From contig NZ_CP040896.1 in NCBI RefSeq assembly GCF_006337165.1, forward strand, positions 4,526,001-4,590,000: a stretch of DNA of 64,000 nucleotides, in the 5' to 3' direction. Within the stretch, counting starts at the first letter, position 1. Every line of letters starts with the position of its first letter. The notes under the pieces are model-generated. The model did no database searches. It saw only the letters and a list, made by a program, of their open reading frames with translations, and was not told the origin of the DNA. Source of the stretch: Hymenobacter jejuensis (GTDB taxonomy: Bacteria; Bacteroidota; Bacteroidia; Cytophagales; Hymenobacteraceae). Below, piece by piece: positions 41,457 through 49,634 of the stretch. Made by a program: the position numbers and the translations under genes.

Positions 41457-43202
41457 CTAGAAATCGTATGTTACGCCCGCCAGCAGATTGATTCCTTTCA
41501 CCGGATAGTTGAGGAAGCGCTCGTACTTGCGGCCCAGCAAATTGTTGCCTAAAGCAAATATTGACAGATTTTCCGAGAAACGATAATCTCCGCGCAGGTT
41601 TAGGTCGACAACAGAGTCGGTGGCGCGGGGCAGTTTGCGGTAGCCAACCAGCGCATCCTGGCGTTTGTAGGTTGAACCGTAGCTGGAACTGTAGGTGTAT
41701 AACTCCGCGCCCAACAGCAACTTGCTGTACATGTTATACGTGGCAAACAACCCGGTTTGGAACGCTGGCCGGTGGTATGCCTTTTCGAGCGTGTGTACTT
41801 TGTAACCGTTGTAGTCGGCCTTGAAGCCGAGGCGAAATTGTTCGGTGGCGTTGTAGAGCGCCTCGCCGTGCACGTTCAGCAACTGCGTGGCTTTCTTGTC
41901 ATACACCAAGTCGAACCGGGTCGAATCGCCGCGGAAGATGCCGTTGGTAATCGCGCCGGGCACTACTGCGCCGCCGTTGTTGTAGAAGTACAGATTGCGA
42001 TCGTTGGATACCGTCACCTTCGCGTTGAGTTCCAGGGCCCGCACCGGCGTAGCGTTGAAACCAAAATAAAGCGTTGGCCCGCGGTGCGTATCTGCCACCC
42101 GCTGGTTGGGTCCGATCCACGGCATTTCGGTCGTCAGGTCGTACATCGTAACCCGCTGAATAGCACCGCCCAAGCCGGCAAATACCAAGAATTTATCCTC
42201 TGTGACGGTGTAGCCCAGTCGAATTGCGGGATAGACGTTGAACTGGCTGACATCATTGATGGTATCGCCCGAATAGCCCAAGGTCGCTCCGACCGATACG
42301 GCTAACCGATTCAGCGTCAGCTCGTAAGACGGCGTAATCTGCACAAAGGGCCGGCTGGTGGTCGCCGAGTCCTTGTAAGAAATGAATGACACATCGCCGT
42401 TTACAACCACGTGGCCCTTCTCGCTCATGTTGTAAGTAGAGCGCAACGAGGCGTTGAAGTTGTTTTCGCGGGCCTGAAACCGGTCTTTCCAGAAATTGAA
42501 GCCGACGCCAAAGTCGTATTGCAAAGCCGCGTCTTTGTCGCGGTTGCGGGCGTAAACCTTCACGGCGGCCCGCTGGAACACCTGCTTGATGCTGTCGGCT
42601 TCTGGCGGCAGACGCGGCACGTTGCGGTTGTAACCGTAGAAATTGTACCGTTCCCGGCCCAAGTCGAGTTTGGCACCCAAGGTCATCGGGCCGCTGTAGG
42701 TTTCGCCGTTGAGGCCAAGGCTGGTCTGGCTGCTACCGGAATTGGCCTTGTCAACAGAACCGCGCGTGGAGGACAAGTGGCTGAAATCCAAGCCGTAGGA
42801 AGCGGCATCGCTGCGTGTATTATGCAAATACGCTTTCCCGTACAGCGTGCCGTAATTACCCACGGCGCCCTTCACATAGTTGCCGGTCAGCGGCGAGAGT
42901 TCTTCCTGCTTAATCGTGAGCACGCGCACCGACGGGTTGAGGCGGTCGGCGGGCAGGCGAAAATCCGGAAACGTATAGCCAACGTTCTGCTTCTGCTTGG
43001 TCGGCGGCTCGATCTTGATCTTCTCGTAGTTGCGCGTGGCTTCGGGCAACTGATTGACCCGCTCCTTTACAATTTCGATTTCGGCATCTTCAATCTTACC
43101 GCCAGTTTTGGCCGGTGTCCGTTGGGCCCACGCAGATGCATGCGGCGCAACGGCGGCTAGTAGAGCGGCAAAAGCCAACGTTTGGGGGGAGCGAAACGTC
43201 AT
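41457..43202 (-). CDS. Outer-membrane beta-barrel protein, TonB-receptor-like
   Basis: A 581-aa protein with a signal peptide (residues 1-26, ending SAWA), a ~65-residue N-terminal region rich in Lys/Glu/Pro (KIEDAEIEIVKERVNQLPEA), and then barrel-like alternating strands to the C-terminal Phe581. No plug domain is seen, so it is not a full receptor; the barrel resembles the TonB-dependent receptor barrel family. It follows the large TPR gene and precedes the exb cluster on the same strand, an arrangement that suggests a shared envelope function. Substrate unknown. Confidence 0.8.
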   Translation of the reverse strand: MTFRSPQTLAFAALLAAVAPHASAWAQRTPAKTGGKIEDAEIEIVKERVNQLPEATRNYEKIKIEPPTKQKQNVGYTFPDFRLPADRLNPSVRVLTIKQEELSPLTGNYVKGAVGNYGTLYGKAYLHNTRSDAASYGLDFSHLSSTRGSVDKANSGSSQTSLGLNGETYSGPMTLGAKLDLGRERYNFYGYNRNVPRLPPEADSIKQVFQRAAVKVYARNRDKDAALQYDFGVGFNFWKDRFQARENNFNASLRSTYNMSEKGHVVVNGDVSFISYKDSATTSRPFVQITPSYELTLNRLAVSVGATLGYSGDTINDVSQFNVYPAIRLGYTVTEDKFLVFAGLGGAIQRVTMYDLTTEMPWIGPNQRVADTHRGPTLYFGFNATPVRALELNAKVTVSNDRNLYFYNNGGAVVPGAITNGIFRGDSTRFDLVYDKKATQLLNVHGEALYNATEQFRLGFKADYNGYKVHTLEKAYHRPAFQTGLFATYNMYSKLLLGAELYTYSSSYGSTYKRQDALVGYRKLPRATDSVVDLNLRGDYRFSENLSIFALGNNLLGRKYERFLNYPVKGINLLAGVTYDF

Positions 43203-43251
43203 GTGGACTAGGTTAAGTTATTTGCAAGCACCACTTTATATGCATACAAAT

Positions 43252-43274
43252 AACTATTTGATAATCAGATATTT
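43252..43274. repeat. 23-bp palindrome family copy
   Basis: AACTATTTGA-TAA-TCAGATATTT, between the TPR gene and the outer-membrane barrel gene; strong match. Confidence 0.6.
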
Positions 43275-43279
43275 ACAAA

Positions 43280-46200
43280 CTATGGCTCTACCGTCGTACT
43301 AGTAGAGTCAGCAGGCTGCGCGGGCGTGGGCACGAGAGAATTGCGGCCTGGCGCTTTCTTGCTGGTCGGAGCCGTGGTGGTACCCGGCTTCGAGGTAGTG
43401 GGCGTCTTGCCCGGCGCTGCTTTGCCAGGAGCCGCTGGCGCTGGCGTGGCGTCGGCGGGCAAAGCCGACAGGCGTTGCTTCGCTCCTTCGATGATTTCCG
43501 CCAGCGGGAATTTGTTGTCGATGATGGAGTTGAGCGTGGCCCGCGCCTGGAAGGTTTCGCCCTGCGCCGCGTAGATGTCGGCAATCAGCAAAAAGCCGCG
43601 GCCCTGCCAGAGCTCGTAGTTTGACGCGTTGGTTTTGTAGGCCGCATCCAAAGCTTCAGGGTATTTCTTTTGCTGATACAGCACGTCGGCGATCAGGTAC
43701 TGCGCCTCCGCGCCGCTTTCGTCGGCAGCAGCGGCGGCGGTTGTCAGCTCGGGGATAGCCTGGTCGAGGTTGCCGGCTTTGTAGCTGGCTTTGCCCAGGT
43801 ACAGCAACGCAGCGTTGCTGGCCGTTGGCGAAGCATTACCCTGCGCCCGCAGTTCCTCGGCCACACGGCGCGTGCCGACAAAGTCGCCGCTTTCATAGTA
43901 GCTCTTCATCAGCCCCAGGCCAGCATTGGCCACCTCGCGCTTGTTTTGCGAAACTTCCCGCAGGCGCGTGTAATACTTGGCAGCCTCCGCGTAGTTTTTG
44001 TTTTCAAACTCCAGATCGGCTACCCGACCCACGGCGCGGTTGACGAACTCACTTTTGCCCTCTTCTACCACGGCCCGCAGACGCGGCAACGCTTCCGTTT
44101 TGTTGTTGAGCTTCAGATACGAATCAGCCAGGAAATAGCGACCGTCAGCGGCCAGCGCATTGCTGGGGTATTGCTTCAGGTACGACTCCAGTCGCGGAAT
44201 GGCCTGCTGGTACTTTTCGGCCAGGTACAGCGACTTGGCCGCCTCAAACTCCACGCTTTCGGTGGCGTTGCTGCTGGGGTTCTGCTGCTTGTACTGCGCC
44301 AGATATTGGTCAAATTCCTCGGTGCGGCCCAGCGCCGTCAGGCTTTCCTGAAGGCTGTAAAGCGCCGTATTGGCCGATTTGGTTTGCGGATACTGCGTCA
44401 GTACCTGCCGGTAATCGGCCACGGCTTTTTCGTGCTGGTTGAGGTTGGCATAGGCCACGCCCCGCTTCTGCAACGCCTGCGGAATCAGGGGGCTGTTCGG
44501 CCGGTTCTGAATCAGGCGGGTGAAGCCATCGACGGCAGGTTGGAAATTCCCGCTTTCAAAATCCAGCTGCGCTTGCTGGTAGACGGCATCGTCGGCGTAG
44601 CGCGAGTTGGGGTTAGTTTTCAGCAGCGTGCTCAGGTTGCGCGAAGCTTCGTCGCGCCGGCCCATTAGGCCCAGCGTCAGGCTTTTCTGATAGTAGGCGT
44701 AATCCTTGTCCTGCGCGTTGGCTTGAATGGCTTTGTCGTACAGATCCAGCGCCTGCTGGTAGTTTTTGGCCACGTAGTAGGTGTCGGCCAAGCGCAAGGT
44801 CACGTCGTAGTAGTTCGGATCGGTGGGCTTGGCCTGCGGATCGCTCAAATAAGCCTGAAACTGCGGCCGGGCGCGGTCATACTGCTTGGTGTTGTAATAG
44901 GCATACCCAAGGCCGTAGCGCGCGCGCTGGTCGAAATCCGCTTCGGCTGCCGAGCCCGAACGCGCCGTGCGGGCCGCGGCCGTATAGCTCTGAATGGCTT
45001 CGGGGTATTTCTGCCCAATGCTATATATCTCACCCTTAAGCACTTGCGCAGCAGCGCGCAACGCATCGTCCTGCGGGTATTTCAACGACTTGTCCAGCAA
45101 GGGCAGCGCTTCGTTGAAGCGGCCGTTGTTGTAAAGCGTGGCCGCCTGTAGGTACGACACCCGCTGGTAAGTAGCGTTGAGCTTGGAGCTGCGCTCGTCG
45201 AGGTTATCCAAGTAGTTGAGCGCCTGGGCGTAATCCGACGAATTCAGGAAACTTTCGCTCAGAATATCATCCACCACGGCCTGGTTTTTCGACCGCGGGA
45301 AGCGCTTACTGAAGTCCTTCAGCGAAGCCACTACCTCGGGCGCGTTGCCCAGCTCGTAGTTTACCTGCGCATACTTCACCGTGGCATTTTCGGTGATGTT
45401 CTTGTCGTAATTGGCTTTGCGCGCCGCATCGAAAGAGTTGAGCGCCAATTGTTTCTGGTTCGACTGCAAGTAGCTCAGGCCCAAATGGTAGGCGGCATTC
45501 TGCCCCAGCGAGTCGCGGCGGGCGGCTACGCCTTTCAGGCTGCCGATGGCCCCCTTGAAGTCGCCCATTTTGTAGTTGGCGTACCCAATTTTGTACTGGA
45601 CTTCGGGGTCAATCTTCTTGCGGCCGGCCGCATACCGATCAAAGTATTCGGCGGCTTTTTTGAAATCCTGCTTCTGGTAGTACGCATCGCCCACGAGCAA
45701 CTGAATCTCGTCGGCGCTCTGGGGCGGTGGCGTTTGGGCCAACGCTTTCGTACCGTAGCCGATGAGGCCGTCGAAGTCGCCCTCTTTGTAATAAATCTGG
45801 CTCATCACGGCCGGCACTACCGGGCGGTAGGCGTCGTTTTGCTCGGCTACGGCTAAGTCGCGCCGGGCGCCGGCATAGTCACCGGCGCGGTATGCGAGGT
45901 AGCCCGCGTAGTAGCTGCTGGCGAAGCGGTACTCGGTGCTGCCTTGCTTGGTGCGGTCGAACAGCAGCTTGGCTTTGTCGAATTCCTTCTGAGCGAAGTA
46001 GCTGTAAGCCAGCTTAAACTCCGATTCGGCCCGCTGCTCGCCGGTCAGGTTGTCGGCCCCTACGCGTTGCAGGTAATCAACGGCCCGCACATAGTCCTTC
46101 TTGTCAAAGTAAAACTTCCCGAGCTGAAAAAAGGCTTCGGGTGCCTTGGGATGCGCCGGGTGGTTGGCGGCAAAGGCCAGAATGCGATCCTCGGCGTCGG

Positions 46201-46471
46201 GGTGAAACAAGTAAAGGCCCGATACAGCGTAGTAATATTCCGCGTCGGTGGTATGGCTGGAGGGCAATTCGCCGCTGCGGCGCTGGGTGAGGTCGAGGTA
46301 GCGTTGGAACGACTGCTGGGCGGCGCCGTACTTGCCGCGGTCAAAAAGCTCAAGGCCTTCCTGAAAAAACCGTTGGTCGTTGGTAAATACCTGCGTTTGT
46401 TGCGCTTGGGCGGCCAGCGGCGCCGCGGCACTGAGCGTGGCGGCCAGCGCCATGCGGGGAATAAACTTCAT
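43280..46471 (-). CDS. Large periplasmic TPR protein
   Basis: A 1063-aa protein with a signal peptide (residues 1-23, ending AAQA). It consists almost wholly of tetratricopeptide units, including QFFQEGLELFDRGKYGAAQQSFQRYL near 35-55 and many later repeats such as YADDAVYQQAQLDFESGNFQPA. The C-terminal ~70 residues are a Pro/Thr/Lys-rich low-complexity tail (APGKAAPGKTPTT). Similar huge TPR proteins occur next to outer-membrane barrels in Bacteroidota and are thought to scaffold envelope complexes. A TACTTTTG promoter box lies 45 bp upstream. Confidence 0.88.
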   Translation of the reverse strand: MKFIPRMALAATLSAAAPLAAQAQQTQVFTNDQRFFQEGLELFDRGKYGAAQQSFQRYLDLTQRRSGELPSSHTTDAEYYYAVSGLYLFHPDAEDRILAFAANHPAHPKAPEAFFQLGKFYFDKKDYVRAVDYLQRVGADNLTGEQRAESEFKLAYSYFAQKEFDKAKLLFDRTKQGSTEYRFASSYYAGYLAYRAGDYAGARRDLAVAEQNDAYRPVVPAVMSQIYYKEGDFDGLIGYGTKALAQTPPPQSADEIQLLVGDAYYQKQDFKKAAEYFDRYAAGRKKIDPEVQYKIGYANYKMGDFKGAIGSLKGVAARRDSLGQNAAYHLGLSYLQSNQKQLALNSFDAARKANYDKNITENATVKYAQVNYELGNAPEVVASLKDFSKRFPRSKNQAVVDDILSESFLNSSDYAQALNYLDNLDERSSKLNATYQRVSYLQAATLYNNGRFNEALPLLDKSLKYPQDDALRAAAQVLKGEIYSIGQKYPEAIQSYTAAARTARSGSAAEADFDQRARYGLGYAYYNTKQYDRARPQFQAYLSDPQAKPTDPNYYDVTLRLADTYYVAKNYQQALDLYDKAIQANAQDKDYAYYQKSLTLGLMGRRDEASRNLSTLLKTNPNSRYADDAVYQQAQLDFESGNFQPAVDGFTRLIQNRPNSPLIPQALQKRGVAYANLNQHEKAVADYRQVLTQYPQTKSANTALYSLQESLTALGRTEEFDQYLAQYKQQNPSSNATESVEFEAAKSLYLAEKYQQAIPRLESYLKQYPSNALAADGRYFLADSYLKLNNKTEALPRLRAVVEEGKSEFVNRAVGRVADLEFENKNYAEAAKYYTRLREVSQNKREVANAGLGLMKSYYESGDFVGTRRVAEELRAQGNASPTASNAALLYLGKASYKAGNLDQAIPELTTAAAAADESGAEAQYLIADVLYQQKKYPEALDAAYKTNASNYELWQGRGFLLIADIYAAQGETFQARATLNSIIDNKFPLAEIIEGAKQRLSALPADATPAPAAPGKAAPGKTPTTSKPGTTTAPTSKKAPGRNSLVPTPAQPADSTSTTVEP

Positions 46472-46516
46472 TGCGGGGCGTTACGAGGTAAGGGAGCCGA
46501 AGGCCCGGGAATTGGC

Positions 46517-46524
46517 CAAAAGTA
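46517..46524 (-). promoter_or_regulatory. Promoter -7 box of the large TPR gene
   Basis: Minus-strand TACTTTTG fits TAnnTTTG, 45 bp upstream of the TPR gene ATG. Confidence 0.55.
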
Positions 46525-46746
46525 ACGAAAAGTTCGGCGCAGCTTGCGCTGAAATCTGCTTTCCTTACCGGCTAAACGCCTTTTCAAGAAGATTTGGTAT
46601 AGAAAGAGGGCTCACAACAGAGCGATTTTCGTCTGATTTGGCTTGCTGGTACTTAATTCAGGAATTGGCATTGTCACCGAAACCACGCTTTCTACTCTAG
46701 CTATCAGCATTTTGTACCGAATGATTATTCCAGCCTCTCGCCGTTG

Positions 46747-47166
46747 CTAGAGCCGCACCCCTTGCTCCACGTAAGGCGCGATCCGGGCCCCCAACGAGTG
46801 CGATCCGGTCGCAGTTTTCACTTCGTGCGCCGTTTCCGGCAGGCATTTGACCAGTTGAGCAAAGGCTGGGTACGTCAGTTGACGGCATGCCATGCTCCAG
46901 TGCGGAAATTCCCGGCGCGGGCGGGTACCGCGAACTACCAGCGTTACGTGGTGGTGGCGCGTATCGCGCTTAATGGACGCATACAACGACTCCACTTCCT
47001 CCTGCGCGCCCTCCAGGACCTGCGCAAAGTAGCCCTCTCCGTAGAACAGGATGCCGGTGATGTGGCGTTGGCTGTTGTGCGCCCGGGCCTGGGCTGCAAG
47101 GGCATGCAATTCAGGATTGGTGAAGGGTGCAAAAGCCACGCTGACGTAGATGAGTTGATAAAACAT
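46747..47166 (-). CDS. BLUF-domain blue-light photoreceptor
   Basis: A 139-aa protein that is almost entirely one BLUF domain, which binds FAD and senses blue light through a hydrogen-bond switch. All the key residues are in place: Tyr7 (LIYVS), Asn31 (ARAHNSQRHITGIL), Gln49 (YFAQVLEG), and Trp90/Met92 (FPHWSM), matching the known Tyr8-Asn31-Gln50-Trp91-Met93 pattern of PixD. No output domain is fused, so it must act by partner binding. I start it at ATG 47166 (MFYQLIYVS); a longer reading from 47250 is not conserved. It stands alone, next to a toxin-antitoxin pair. Confidence 0.85.
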   Translation of the reverse strand: MFYQLIYVSVAFAPFTNPELHALAAQARAHNSQRHITGILFYGEGYFAQVLEGAQEEVESLYASIKRDTRHHHVTLVVRGTRPRREFPHWSMACRQLTYPAFAQLVKCLPETAHEVKTATGSHSLGARIAPYVEQGVRL

Positions 47167-47373
47167 GGCCTTTCCAAGCACAACAGGTAGTGATCTCCAA
47201 AACAAGCTGGGCCGTGCTTGGCGTAAGAGAAGATACAACTTCTGGCGCACTTGCGACGGCTATGCACCGATGCGCCGGCTTTGTGGCACACGCTAAATCG
47301 CACGTACCGTTCAGCTGCTCGGAACACAGAAATGAACTCTATCGGCGAAATACCTCAAATTACACCTGTCCGT

Positions 47374-47416
47374 ATAATTACATAAGTATTTGATTATAAA
47401 TTACTTATGTAATTAT
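47374..47416. repeat. Long hairpin containing a 23-bp palindrome copy
   Basis: Perfect 15-bp arms ATAATTACATAAGTA/TACTTATGTAATTAT with a 13-nt loop; the 23-bp motif AAGTATTTGA-TTA-TAAATTACTT is at 47384-47406. It overlaps the RES gene stop and lies between the BLUF and RES genes. Confidence 0.75.
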
Positions 47417-47871
47417 AAATCATCTGATTTAATGCGAGCATCAAAGCTAAATTCTTCCTGCGCCAAGATGCGTATTCGCTTAAAATCGGGGTGGCGGGTG
47501 TTGAGGATAAAATTCGATTCTTGGGGAACAATCGACGACGGCACCCGCAGCACGGTCGACGAGCGGCGCTCGTACCATGCGTCGCCCAGCGGCTGGCACA
47601 CGGCATAGCGGCTGGCTTTCTCCCAGCCTGCCGGCAACTGATCCGGGGTTATTTCTTCGATAGCGACGTCTTCGGGCACGTCGATGACCAGCACCCGAAA
47701 CTGGCCGTTCAGACCTTCGCCGCTTCGGTGCACTACGTTTTCCAGGCAGGCCAGCGCCCGCGAGGCCGCAGCATAGATCACAAACTTGTCTTGCGTATTC
47801 CAGCGCGCCCGCCGCCCCGATGCAAACAGATCGTCGGCGTACTTGGCCAGGCAGATGCGGTAAATTTGCAT
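47413..47871 (-). CDS. RES-domain toxin
   Basis: A 152-aa protein with the RES (Arg-Glu-Ser) fold: IYRICLAKYA, SGRRARWNTQDKFVIYAA (the conserved RWN), Glu in ACLENVV, and the closing VPSSIVPQESNFILNTRHPDF. RES toxins degrade NAD+ (phosphorolysis), which arrests growth. It is encoded 3 bp after its antitoxin. The 3' end overlaps a long hairpin. The arrangement (antitoxin first) is standard for this family. Confidence 0.85.
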   Translation of the reverse strand: MQIYRICLAKYADDLFASGRRARWNTQDKFVIYAAASRALACLENVVHRSGEGLNGQFRVLVIDVPEDVAIEEITPDQLPAGWEKASRYAVCQPLGDAWYERRSSTVLRVPSSIVPQESNFILNTRHPDFKRIRILAQEEFSFDARIKSDDL

Positions 47872-47874
47872 GCG

Positions 47875-48336
47875 CTACGCCAGGTCGCCGTACGCGATGC
47901 GCGTTAGCTCTTCCTCCACCAGATCGATGCCGCCGCTGGTTTCGAGCAGCCGCAGGGGCACTTCGTTGTCGAGGCCATACGCCGGCTTGCCCAGCCACCG
48001 CAAAAACGCCGCGGCATCGCCAAATACCTCGGTACCAAGCGTATAGAGCGAAATTATTTTCAGCGTTTTCTCGCTACTGGAGGCGTTCAGGTTCTTTTTT
48101 TCCTGCGAATACGTGCGCAGCGTTTTGGTCGAAAGCTCATAAATCGCCTCCAATTCGCTGGCCTGTAGCTGAAACGCCTCCGCGACTTCAAACGCCGTAG
48201 CGGCCGGAATGCCTTTGCGCGCCGCCATTACCAAAGCAAACGAATCCTGCCCGGCCTGGCTCCAGGCCTCCCATTTCTTCCGCATCGCAGTGGGCAGGGC
48301 GGAAGGGCTTTTTGGTTTTGCTGCGGCAAAGGCCAT
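47875..48336 (-). CDS. Xre/MbcA/ParS-type antitoxin
   Basis: A 153-aa protein with an N-terminal Xre-like helix-turn-helix region (FEVAEAFQLQASELEAIYELSTKTLRTY) and a C-terminal MbcA/ParS/Xre toxin-binding domain (LYTLGTEVFGDAAAFLRWLGKPAYGLDNEVPLRLLETSGG). It should neutralise the RES toxin encoded 3 bp downstream and repress the pair by binding the inverted repeat 20 bp upstream of its ATG. Confidence 0.87.
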   Translation of the reverse strand: MAFAAAKPKSPSALPTAMRKKWEAWSQAGQDSFALVMAARKGIPAATAFEVAEAFQLQASELEAIYELSTKTLRTYSQEKKNLNASSSEKTLKIISLYTLGTEVFGDAAAFLRWLGKPAYGLDNEVPLRLLETSGGIDLVEEELTRIAYGDLA

Positions 48337-48355
48337 ACAACTTGAATTTTGCGAG

Positions 48356-48410
48356 ATGAAACCTACGGAAATTTTTCCAAGTAACGTAGAAAAATTTCCG
48401 TAGGTTTCAT
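48356..48410. promoter_or_regulatory. Operator inverted repeat of the RES-Xre operon
   Basis: Perfect 22-bp arms (ATGAAACCTACGGAAATTTT and TC; and the exact reverse complement ending CCGTAGGTTTCAT) with an 11-nt spacer, 20 bp upstream of the antitoxin ATG. It is the size and place expected for an autoregulatory operator. Confidence 0.85.
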
Positions 48411-48424
48411 TTTATCCCCTCCTC

Positions 48425-49474
48425 CTACGCCAGCACGCTCAGCGGCACTGGGTGCAAGATCAGAAAAACCAACTCCCGCAGGATTTCTCCTTCCGTCATC
48501 GAGCCCGATTCAATGCCTTTACTCTGTAAATCCGCTCGCCGGATCAGGTGAATGATATCGCGGGTGCGGGGAAAATTATACACGCGCAGCGCTTGCTGGT
48601 ATTCCTTTTGGGCGAAGCTGTTGTTGATGCCCAGTTTCTTGAAATCGGCATCCGAAGGATTGGGCGCTTGGTGTAACACCAACAGTTTGGTAAAAAAGCC
48701 GAAGAGCAGCGTCAGGTTCGGGATGAGCGGGTTGGCCTTGGGGTTGGCTTCGAAGTACTGCAAAATACGGTTGGCCTTCAGCACATCGCGCTGTACTAGC
48801 ACCTTTTGCAACTCAAAGATGTTGTACTCTTTGCTGATGCCCACCATCTTCTGCACCAAGTCTTCGTCGATGGGCTGGCCGGGCGCCACGTTGAGCAGCA
48901 ACTTATCGACCTCGTTGGTCAGCCGGCTCAAATCGGCGCCGATGTACTCCGAAAGCATGGCCGTGGCTTGCCCCGTAATCTGCTGTTGCTTCGAGCGCAC
49001 GTAGGCCGTCAGCCAGCCCGGCACCTGGTTGTCGTAGAGCTTTTTGCTGGTGAGCAGCGCGGCCTTCTCCCCCATTAGTTTGCCCAGCTTTTTGCGCGCG
49101 TCCAGCGTTTTGTGCTTGTAGCAAAACACGAGTACGGTGCTCTGAAGCGGGTTTTTCAGGTAAGCTTCCAGAAAAGGAAAAGCTTTCTCGCTTTCCAGGT
49201 CGGCGATGGCCTGCGCCTCTTTCACGATCACAACGGAGCGTTCGGCCATCATCGGGAAGCGGCGGGCCTGCCCCAGCACGGTGGCCGCATCGGTGTCCTT
49301 GCCGTAGAGTACCACTTGGTTGAAGCCGCGCTCGTGCTCCGGCATTACATTTTGCTCTAAGATATTGGCAATCAGGTCGATATAATACGGCTCTTCACCC
49401 TGCAAAAAGTAAATAGGCTGAAATTGCCGTTGGCGCAATTGCTGCAGAATCTCGTCGGGACTGTACTGGGGCAC
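48425..49474 (-). CDS. holA: DNA polymerase III delta subunit
   Basis: A 349-aa clamp-loader subunit opening the beta sliding clamp. Early IYFLQGEEPYYIDLIANILE and FPMMAERSVVIVKEAQ are typical, as are the AAA-like core and the C-terminal helical collar. The ATG at 49474 follows a TACCTTTG promoter box. It lies divergent to tyrS with overlapping promoter regions. Confidence 0.92.
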   Translation of the reverse strand: MPQYSPDEILQQLRQRQFQPIYFLQGEEPYYIDLIANILEQNVMPEHERGFNQVVLYGKDTDAATVLGQARRFPMMAERSVVIVKEAQAIADLESEKAFPFLEAYLKNPLQSTVLVFCYKHKTLDARKKLGKLMGEKAALLTSKKLYDNQVPGWLTAYVRSKQQQITGQATAMLSEYIGADLSRLTNEVDKLLLNVAPGQPIDEDLVQKMVGISKEYNIFELQKVLVQRDVLKANRILQYFEANPKANPLIPNLTLLFGFFTKLLVLHQAPNPSDADFKKLGINNSFAQKEYQQALRVYNFPRTRDIIHLIRRADLQSKGIESGSMTEGEILRELVFLILHPVPLSVLA

Positions 49475-49539
49475 TGCTTGCTGAATTTAGGAAGTGGAAA
49501 GGCTGCGGGCGGGGTTGCACAGACTAAGCAGCCGTAGCG

Positions 49540-49547
49540 CAAAGGTA
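49540..49547 (-). promoter_or_regulatory. holA promoter, -7 box
   Basis: Minus-strand TACCTTTG, 66 bp upstream of the holA ATG; it faces a matching box on the plus strand for tyrS 14 bp away. Confidence 0.6.
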
Positions 49548-49561
49548 CCGCATCCGCCGCT

Positions 49562-49569
49562 TACCTTTG
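49562..49569 (+). promoter_or_regulatory. tyrS promoter, -7 box
   Basis: TACCTTTG, 66 bp upstream of the tyrS start, in mirror arrangement with the holA box. Confidence 0.6.
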
Positions 49570-49634
49570 TGCTGTGCAAAGCGCCTCCGCTGCTTTGCGC
49601 ATTCAGGATTTAAAATTCATAATTCAGAATTCCC

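Noticed and set aside
46889..47250. Longer BLUF reading from 47250
   Set aside because: The added 28 residues are not part of any BLUF domain and include no promoter-compatible start; the ATG at 47166 starts the domain.
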